Positions 6,010 to 12,600 of a stretch of DNA of 13,786 nucleotides are shown piece by piece. Positions within the stretch are counted from its first letter, which is position 1. Every line of letters begins with the position of its first letter. Origin of the DNA: JBAROU01 sp049642385 (lineage in GTDB: Bacteria > Chloroflexota > Dehalococcoidia > DSTF01 > RBG-16-68-14); assembly GCA_049642385.1 (NCBI GenBank), contig JBAROU010000101.1:1-13786 (forward strand), in the 5' to 3' direction. The notes beneath the pieces were generated by a model. It saw only the letters and a program-made list of their open reading frames with translations. It made no database searches and had not been told where the DNA came from. Made by a program: the position numbers and the translations under genes.

Positions 6010-7356
6010 ATGAGTCAGTTCAATTGGCAGGCGAAGCGATCCGGTGACGGGGAGGTTGCCGACCGCAGCGCGCGACGTGGCCAGAGCACTGAAGCGGTCA
6101 ACGAGCTGAAGTTTACGCTGCACCAGCGGCTGATCGACGAGCTGGACCCTTCGAAGCTGCAGGGGCTGCAGCCTGAGCGCGCCCGCGAGGCGGTGGAAGC
6201 CGCCGCGCGAACGCTGATCAGCCAGGAGATGCCGGGTATCGTCGGTACGGTACGTGACGAGCTGGTCGCGGCCGTGGCGGATGAGGTGCTGGGCCTTGGC
6301 CCTATCGAGATCCTGGTGAAGGACCCTTCGATTTCTGAGATCATGGTAAACGACACGGACCAGGTCTTCTACGAGAAGGAAGGGCGCCTGTATCTGAGCT
6401 CCGCCCGCTTCCGGGACCACACACACATCATGCGCATCATTGAGCGCATTGTGGCGCCCCTGGGACGGCGGGTGGACGAATCATCGCCGATGGTGGACGC
6501 GCGCCTGCAGGATGGGTCACGTGTGAACGTGATCATCCCGCCGGTTGCGCCGAACAGCCCGACGATCACGATTCGAAAGTTCCGGGCGGACAAGTTGACG
6601 ATCGAGGACTTGATCGAGACGGGCACGGTGCCGCGCGAACTAGCGGAGTTCTTCCGGGCCTGCGTCCAGGTGCGTTTGAATACAATCATTTCCGGTGGTA
6701 CCGGCACGGGTAAGACAACGCTGCTGAACGCGTTCTCATCGTTCATTCCAGACACGGAACGCATTCTTACGATTGAGGACCCGACGGAGCTTAAGCTGCA
6801 ACAGGGCCATGTGGTGAGTCTGGAGGCGCGTCCGGCGAGCCTGGAGGGTCGCGGCGAGGTGACCCAGCGCGATCTGGTTCGGAATGCTCTGCGCATGCGC
6901 CCGGACCGCATCATCATTGGTGAGGTGCGCGGGCCCGAGGCGTTCGACATGATGCAGGCGATGAACACCGGTCACGAAGGTTCGCTGAGCACGGTGCACG
7001 CAAACACGCCTCGCGACGCGCTGGCCCGCATTGAGAACATGATCCTGATGGCGGGCCTAGACCTGCCGATCAAGGCGATCCGGGAGCAGATGTCGTCCGC
7101 GATCCATCTCGTCATCCAGATTTCACGTTTGTCCGACGGGAGCCGGCGGTGTGTGTGCGTATCTGAGATCAGCGGCATGGAGGGCGACGTGGTGACGATG
7201 CAGGACCTCTTCCGCTTCGAGCAGCGCGGTATCGACAGCGATGGCCGCGTGCTGGGGGAGTTCCGTGGCACGGGCCTGCGGCCAACGTTCGCGGAGAAGT
7301 TCGAGGTGGCGGGCATTCATCTACCGCCCGATCTCTTCGCCGGGGTAGGAGTGTAG
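6010..7356 (+). CDS. tadA: Tad secretion ATPase TadA/CpaF
   Basis: A 448-residue hexameric secretion ATPase (GspE/VirB11 family) that powers Flp pilus assembly at the cytoplasmic face. The N-terminal domain (about 30-215) has the family pattern DEVLGLGPIEILVKDPSISE, GRRVDESSPMVDARLQDGSR and ITIRKF. The motor domain carries Walker A GGTGTGKTT (229-237, K235), the Asp box ILTIEDPTEL, Walker B RIIIGEVRGPEA (300-311, E305) and the His box TGHEGSLSTVHANT (320-333). All catalytic residues look intact and the length is normal. AGAGGAG lies about 10 bases before the ATG. Only three bases separate the stop from tadB, so the two genes are translationally coupled. Confidence 0.96.
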   Translation: MSQFNWQAKRSGDGEVADRSARRGQSTEAVNELKFTLHQRLIDELDPSKLQGLQPERAREAVEAAARTLISQEMPGIVGTVRDELVAAVADEVLGLGPIEILVKDPSISEIMVNDTDQVFYEKEGRLYLSSARFRDHTHIMRIIERIVAPLGRRVDESSPMVDARLQDGSRVNVIIPPVAPNSPTITIRKFRADKLTIEDLIETGTVPRELAEFFRACVQVRLNTIISGGTGTGKTTLLNAFSSFIPDTERILTIEDPTELKLQQGHVVSLEARPASLEGRGEVTQRDLVRNALRMRPDRIIIGEVRGPEAFDMMQAMNTGHEGSLSTVHANTPRDALARIENMILMAGLDLPIKAIREQMSSAIHLVIQISRLSDGSRRCVCVSEISGMEGDVVTMQDLFRFEQRGIDSDGRVLGEFRGTGLRPTFAEKFEVAGIHLPPDLFAGVGV

Positions 7357-7359
7357 ACG

Positions 7360-8337
7360 ATGGACTTGCTAGCGCTATCCGCCGCTCTCACGGTTGTGGT
7401 CACGGTTTTGGTTGTTTCGTTTGCGTTCTATGCTAGCGCGGCCACCGGCGCACAGGTGCGCGGCCGTTTGGATGGCGTGCTGGCTGGGAGTCTCAGCTCG
7501 GGCGTGGAGAGCTCGGCGGTGGGCGCCTTGCGCCAGGCACCGTCGGTAGCCAGCATGTTCCGGTTCTTCTTCTCCGGCGGCTGGCTGGACCGCATCGCAG
7601 CGGACCTGCGGAAGGCGGACAGCAATCTCCAACCGGTCGACTACATTACCATCCGAATCTTCCTGTCTGGCATCGGCTTTGCTGCCGCGATGCTGTTCAT
7701 CCCCGGGATCATGATGGGGCTGGGCGTCGGTATCGGCGCGGCTGTTGTGGGCTTCCTAGCGCCCCGGTTCTGGATCAAGAACCGCGAGGCCGGCCGGAAG
7801 AAGAAGCTTGAGGTGCAGTTGCCTGAGGCGCTCATGCTGATCTCAGGCGCTTTGAAGGCCGGGTTCGGGCTGTTGCAGGCGCTGAACCAAGCCGGCCAGC
7901 AGATGGAGGATCCGCTCGCCACCGAGCTTAGGGTCACGATTCACGAGATGAACGTGGGATCGAGCGTGGAAGAGGCGATGCTGGGATTGAGCGACCGGAC
8001 GGGCAGCTACGATCTGGACCTGGTGGTTACGGCGATCCTGATTCAGCGGTCGGTTGGCGGGAACCTGTCTGAGGTTCTGGAGACGGTCGCGAACACGATG
8101 CGTGAACGCGTTCGGATCCGGGGGGAGATCACCACGCTGACTGCGCAGCAGAAGCTGACGGGTATCGTCATCGGCCTGCTGCCTGTGGGCGTGGGTGCTA
8201 TGTTCACGGTCGTAAGCCCTGATTACATCAATGTTCTGTTCACAGACCCACTCGGCCGGATGATGCTGGCGGCCGCCATCGTGCTAGAGGCGACCGGCAT
8301 CTTCATCATCCAGCGCATTCTAGATATTGAGGTGTAG
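7360..8337 (+). CDS. tadB: Tad inner-membrane platform protein TadB
   Basis: A 325-residue polytopic protein of the T2SS-F superfamily, one half of the membrane platform on which TadA acts. An N-terminal membrane helix (about 3-25) is followed by a soluble stretch, a helical hairpin (about 100-145) and the T2SS-F domain (about 155-285). The latter has EVQLPEALMLISGALKAGFG and LSDRTGSYDLDLVVTAILIQ with RSVGGNLSEVLE. Two further helices close the C-terminus (about 270-320). The ELPEAL-type motif followed by an AG(F/L)GLLQAL segment is typical of TadB/TadC. GGAG lies within the end of tadA, before the ATG. Confidence 0.92.
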   Translation: MDLLALSAALTVVVTVLVVSFAFYASAATGAQVRGRLDGVLAGSLSSGVESSAVGALRQAPSVASMFRFFFSGGWLDRIAADLRKADSNLQPVDYITIRIFLSGIGFAAAMLFIPGIMMGLGVGIGAAVVGFLAPRFWIKNREAGRKKKLEVQLPEALMLISGALKAGFGLLQALNQAGQQMEDPLATELRVTIHEMNVGSSVEEAMLGLSDRTGSYDLDLVVTAILIQRSVGGNLSEVLETVANTMRERVRIRGEITTLTAQQKLTGIVIGLLPVGVGAMFTVVSPDYINVLFTDPLGRMMLAAAIVLEATGIFIIQRILDIEV

Positions 8338-8339
8338 CC

Positions 8340-9245
8340 GTGGACGTCACTCTACTTGCGTCTGGCGCTGTTTTTCTGACCGTATTTGTGTTGTTCCTCG
8401 CCGTGAGCGGAGGTGATGGCGGTGTGCGGGCGCGTTTGCGCACGCTCTGGACGCCGGCGGAAGAGGGTGAACGTCCGAAGACGCTGACCGTTCGGCAGCG
8501 GATGCTGAGTCCGATTACGGACGCGATTGTGCAGTTGGCGCGCCGTCTCCTGCCGACGCGAATGTTGGAGAAGGTGCAGCACCTGCTCTTGGTGGCGGGC
8601 GAGCCGATGACGCTCAACGCGTTCCTGACGGTTCAGGCGATCATGACTGTTGGCCTCATTGTGCTGCCGCTGCTGCTGATCGTATCCGGCTCAATCGAGC
8701 GCGGGATGATGGCAATAGGCTTCGTGGTGGGCGGTGGTGTAGCGGGCTTCATGCTGCCGCAGTTGTGGCTTCGAAGCAGGGCCGGCGCGCGGAGCGGCCA
8801 GATCATCAAGACGCTGCCAGATTCGTTCGACTTGATTACGACGTGTGTGGAGGCGGGTCTGGGACTGGACGCGGCGCTAGCGCGCGTGGCCGAGAAGGTG
8901 GAGGGGCCCTTCGCCGTGGAGCTGCGTCGCACGCTGCGCGAGATTTCGCTGGGTAGGCTGCGCCGTGACGCGATGCGTGAGCTGGGGCAGCGAACGGATG
9001 TGCCCGACCTGGTAACATTCGTCAACGCCGTCGTTCAGGCAGAGGAGATGGGCTCCGGCATTGGAAACGTGCTCCGGGTGCAGTCAGAGCAGCTGCGGAT
9101 CAGGCGTCGTCAGCGAGCGGAGCAGCAGGCGTACAAGGCACCGGTGAAGATGATCTTCCCGTTGGTGCTCTGTATCTTCCCAACGCTGTTCCTTGTGATC
9201 CTTGGCCCGGCCGTGATCACGATCATGCATGACTTCCCCGCGTAG
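8340..9245 (+). CDS. tadC: Tad inner-membrane platform protein TadC
   Basis: A 301-residue paralogue of TadB that probably pairs with it in the platform. The start is the GTG at 8340, two bases after the tadB stop, with GAGG in the end of tadB as ribosome-binding site. Layout: N-terminal membrane helix (about 5-23), a linker, two helices (about 90-145), then a T2SS-F domain. That domain has IKTLPDSFDLITTCVEAGLGLDAALARVAEK, the REISLGRLRRDAMRELGQRTDVPDL cytoplasmic helix pair and VQAEEMGSGIGNVLRVQSEQLRIRRRQRAEQQAYKAP. A strongly hydrophobic final helix ends the protein. All elements agree with TadC, and no defect is seen. Confidence 0.92.
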   Translation: MDVTLLASGAVFLTVFVLFLAVSGGDGGVRARLRTLWTPAEEGERPKTLTVRQRMLSPITDAIVQLARRLLPTRMLEKVQHLLLVAGEPMTLNAFLTVQAIMTVGLIVLPLLLIVSGSIERGMMAIGFVVGGGVAGFMLPQLWLRSRAGARSGQIIKTLPDSFDLITTCVEAGLGLDAALARVAEKVEGPFAVELRRTLREISLGRLRRDAMRELGQRTDVPDLVTFVNAVVQAEEMGSGIGNVLRVQSEQLRIRRRQRAEQQAYKAPVKMIFPLVLCIFPTLFLVILGPAVITIMHDFPA

Positions 9246-9259
9246 TCCTAGAGTGTAGC

Positions 9260-9601
9260 ATGCACATCCGCAACACGACGCGCGGGACAGAACTGGCGAG
9301 CTCGGCCCGGGCGGCGCGTAGCATGTGGTCACGGATGGTGGGTTTGCTAGGGCGCTCGTCGCTTGGGCCGGGGGAAGCGCTGCTGATCGAGCCGTGCGGC
9401 TCGGTGCACACGGCGTTCATGCGTTTTGCGATCGATGTCCTGTACCTTGATTCGGCAAACCGGGTGGTGAAGGTTGTGCCGCGGCTCAGGCCCTTTCGGG
9501 TGAGCGGCGCTGCTTCTCGAACCCACGCGGTGATTGAGCTGCCGACAGGCGTGATCGACGGGACGGCAACCGCCGTCGGCGACGAGCTGACCTTCGACTA
9601 G
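9260..9601 (+). CDS. DUF192 family protein
   Basis: A 113-residue protein with the DUF192 pattern: RMVGLLGRSSLGPGEALLIEP, then PCGSVHTAFMRFAIDVLYLD (about 45-64), a VVKVVPRLRPFR strand, and an ELPTGVIDGTATAVGDEL end. The conserved Cys, His-Thr and Met-Arg-Phe are all present. The family folds as a small beta barrel of unknown biochemical role. Many members are secreted, but no signal peptide is evident here. It starts 14 bases after tadC with little Shine-Dalgarno signal and is the last plus-strand gene of the pilus cluster, so a link to pilus or envelope function is possible but unproven. It converges with the giant minus-strand gene, 36 bases away. Confidence 0.88.
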   Translation: MHIRNTTRGTELASSARAARSMWSRMVGLLGRSSLGPGEALLIEPCGSVHTAFMRFAIDVLYLDSANRVVKVVPRLRPFRVSGAASRTHAVIELPTGVIDGTATAVGDELTFD

Positions 9602-9637
9602 GTTCCGGGGCTGGGTCGCCTGGGCCTGACCGCTACC

Positions 9638-12600
9638 CTACCCACCTGCGCAGCTATGGCCAAACTGATTCACGACAAACAGCACATCCTGGACGGTAAT
9701 CGAGCCGTTGGCGGGCCGCAGATCCCACGGATCCATACCGGGAAGAGGCGCATCGCGGTCATAGGCTGGATGGTATGCGGTCATTGAGAGTGGCGCCGGC
9801 GACAGTGGGCTGATATTGGGGTTGCCGGTCGAGCCGAAACGAGAGACTACCCTCAGAATGTCAGCAACCGTAACGACGCGATCGCGGAACGTCGGGGCGT
9901 CAGGCGTATCGAAGAAGTCCCACACGTTGTGTGGGTCGCGGCGACCGCCCAGCGCCTGGCTGGGGCCAAGCTCCTGGACATCGGTGCAGCCATCGTTATC
10001 ATCGTCGGGATCCGTCGCATTGGGAATGGTGTCGCCGTCTGTGTCGCCAGCCGGGTTCTTAGGCGTGGGGGTGGTCGACGCCGTGGGAGTGATGGATGGC
10101 GTGGGCGTGATCGTAGGCGTGGATGTGATGGTTGGCGTGGGCGTGATGGTCGGCGTTGGCGTCACGGTTGGTGTTCGGGTAGACGTGGGCGTGATGGTGG
10201 GCGTGGGCGTGGGCGTGGGCGGCAGTGGGCTGCCAATTCCGGCGATGCGGCGCACGCGGTGGTTGAACATGTCAGCGATGTACAGGTCCTGGCCGTTATT
10301 GGTCAGCCCGAAGGGCGCGTTGAGGAGCGCGTTGGTGGCGGGGCCACCATCGCCGCCATAACCGGCGGCACCGCTTCCAGCGATGGTGTTAATGACGCCG
10401 CTCAGGAGCACTTGGCGGATACGGTTGTTCCCTGAGTCGGCAATGAAGACCTTGTTTTCGCTATCAACCAGGACGCTGAAGGGGCTGTTGAGCTGCGCAA
10501 GGAAGCGAGGGCCGCCGTCACCGCTGAAGCCCGGGTTCCCACCCAGGCCGGCGTAGTTGGCGATGATGCCTCCGGCAACAAGGCGAACGGCGCTATTGGC
10601 GGAGTCTGCAATGAACATCTCACCGAAGGAGTTGAACGCGATGTCTGTGGGGAAGTTCAGCTGTGCGGCCTGGGCCTGGTTCCCGTCGCCGCTGAATCCG
10701 GCGACACCGCTTCCGGCATTGGTCGTGATGGTACCGTCTGTGTCCAGGCGGCGGATGCGATTGTTACTGGCATCGGCGATGTGCAGCCGTCCCAGGCTGT
10801 CGAAGGCGAGGCCGAATGGGTTTTGCAAGTAGGCGTAGGTTGCCGGGTAGCCATCGCCGACGTTCGCGGGCGTGTCCGCAGATTCGGCTGCCGGGCTACG
10901 GAGGGCTGTGCTACCAGCTGTGCAGGCTACTGTGCCCGGCGCGTAGTAGACCTTCGCTGCCACCCAGTCCAAGTAGAAGTTGCGCTGGATCGAGTCGCTG
11001 TTGGACGTGAGACGCACGCGGAAGGTTGTGATGCCCAGCTGCGCAGCGGTCCAGCTCCGGCCCCACGTGTCGGTGGGGCTGCCGAGCGTGGCCGTATGCT
11101 CAGTCGTGGTTTCAGTGACGTCTGTCTTGGCTGCCGTCCAAGACGTCCCGCCGTCCCAGGAGAGGTCAACGCTCATGCTGTTGCTACCGGCGGTGCTATC
11201 GAGCCACCAGTCGAGTCGTACTTCAATGCCGACAACCGTGCAAGCCACAGGGATGTTAAGACCAAACGTCTGGAAGCGATGGCGCTGGCCGGTGCCGTTG
11301 TTGTTCCGGGCGTAACTGCCCCCGTCGGTCAGCGCATTTAGTGGAGTGACCTCGAATCCTTCCACGCCTGAGCCTCTACCGGCGACGGTTGTAATGACTC
11401 CCGTGGTGGCTGAGACCTTACGGATGCGCTGGTGGAGCTGGTCTGAGATGTAGATGTCGCCTGCGGCGTCGATCGTGAGGCCGCTGACGGCGCTCAGGAC
11501 GGCGTTGGTGGCGGGACAGCCATCGCCGATGTCGTTCAGGCGCTGCGGACAGCTGCTCACCGGGTTGCCACCACCGGCGAACGTCGAGATTACGCCAGCG
11601 GGGGTGATCCTGCGCACGCGGTTGTTGGCGCTATCAGCGACGTAGGTGTTACCCGCTCCATCGCGGACGACGTCCATTGGTAGCGTGAGCCCGGCGCTGG
11701 TGGCCTGTCCGCCATCACCGCTGAACCCGGGGCTTCCTGTGCCGGCGAGAGAATCGATCAGGACCGATACGTTGTAGACGTTGGACGTGACGACGGTGGC
11801 GGGGCCACCGGCGGGTGTTATCTGCCACGCGCCCATCGTCCCGGGGGTGATGTTGAACGTGGCAGCACCGCTAACAAGCGCCTGACCGGGTGGGCTAACG
11901 ATGCTGGTGTCCGTGCCGAAGCAGAACGAGGCACAGGCGATAGCGGGCGTAATGGTGTTCGAGGCGGACGTCACCGTGTTGTAGTACTGGTCGACGGCGC
12001 GAACCGCGATATTGAACGGCTGGTTCACGATGTGGTCCTGGGCAGTACCCTGGACGCCAAGGCCGGCCGTATACGTCTGTCCCGGGAGCACGACGATGGT
12101 CCGGTCGGTAGCGGCCGGGTTGACGAGATAGGCGCTGGACGTCACGTTGGCGCCCGGCCCGCCAGTGGGCACGATCTGCCAGCCGCTGGCTGTGGCCGTG
12201 CGGGGGTCGATGTTGAAGCTGGCGTGACCGCTCACAAGCATTTGCGCCGCCGGGTGCGTGTCGTACGGGTCGCCGGTGCTGAGCGAGATCGTACCGCTGG
12301 TTTCTATCACAACGGTGTAATCCAGAAGCACGGCGTAGACGTGGACGGTGAACGCCTGGCCGGCCACCTGGACAGCGGGAGTACCCGTGACACCGACGCC
12401 AGGCGTGAGCGACTGTCCCGGTAGGACGACGACCGTAAAGTCTGGCCCGGGCGTGGGGGTGGGCGTAATCGTCGGTGTGTTGGTCACCGTCGGCGTGTTG
12501 GTGGGCGTGGGGGTGTTCGTCGCCGTGGGCGTATTCGTTCGGGTTGGCGTGAACGTCGGCGTCGGCGTGCGCGTCGGTGTCGGTGTCGGGCCTGCCGTGA

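Noticed and set aside
9602..9637. Bidirectional terminator between the convergent DUF192 and giant-protein genes
   Set aside because: Only a 4-5 bp stem (GGTC/GACC) without a T-run is visible in the 36-base gap, which is too weak to call.
9816..10361. A 181-residue plus-strand frame with long GVGVMVGVGV repeats (also similar frames at 12348-12653, 12831-13202 and 13413-13715)
   Set aside because: These are antisense readings of the Thr/Pro linkers. The minus-strand frame has continuous recognisable domains on both sides of each.
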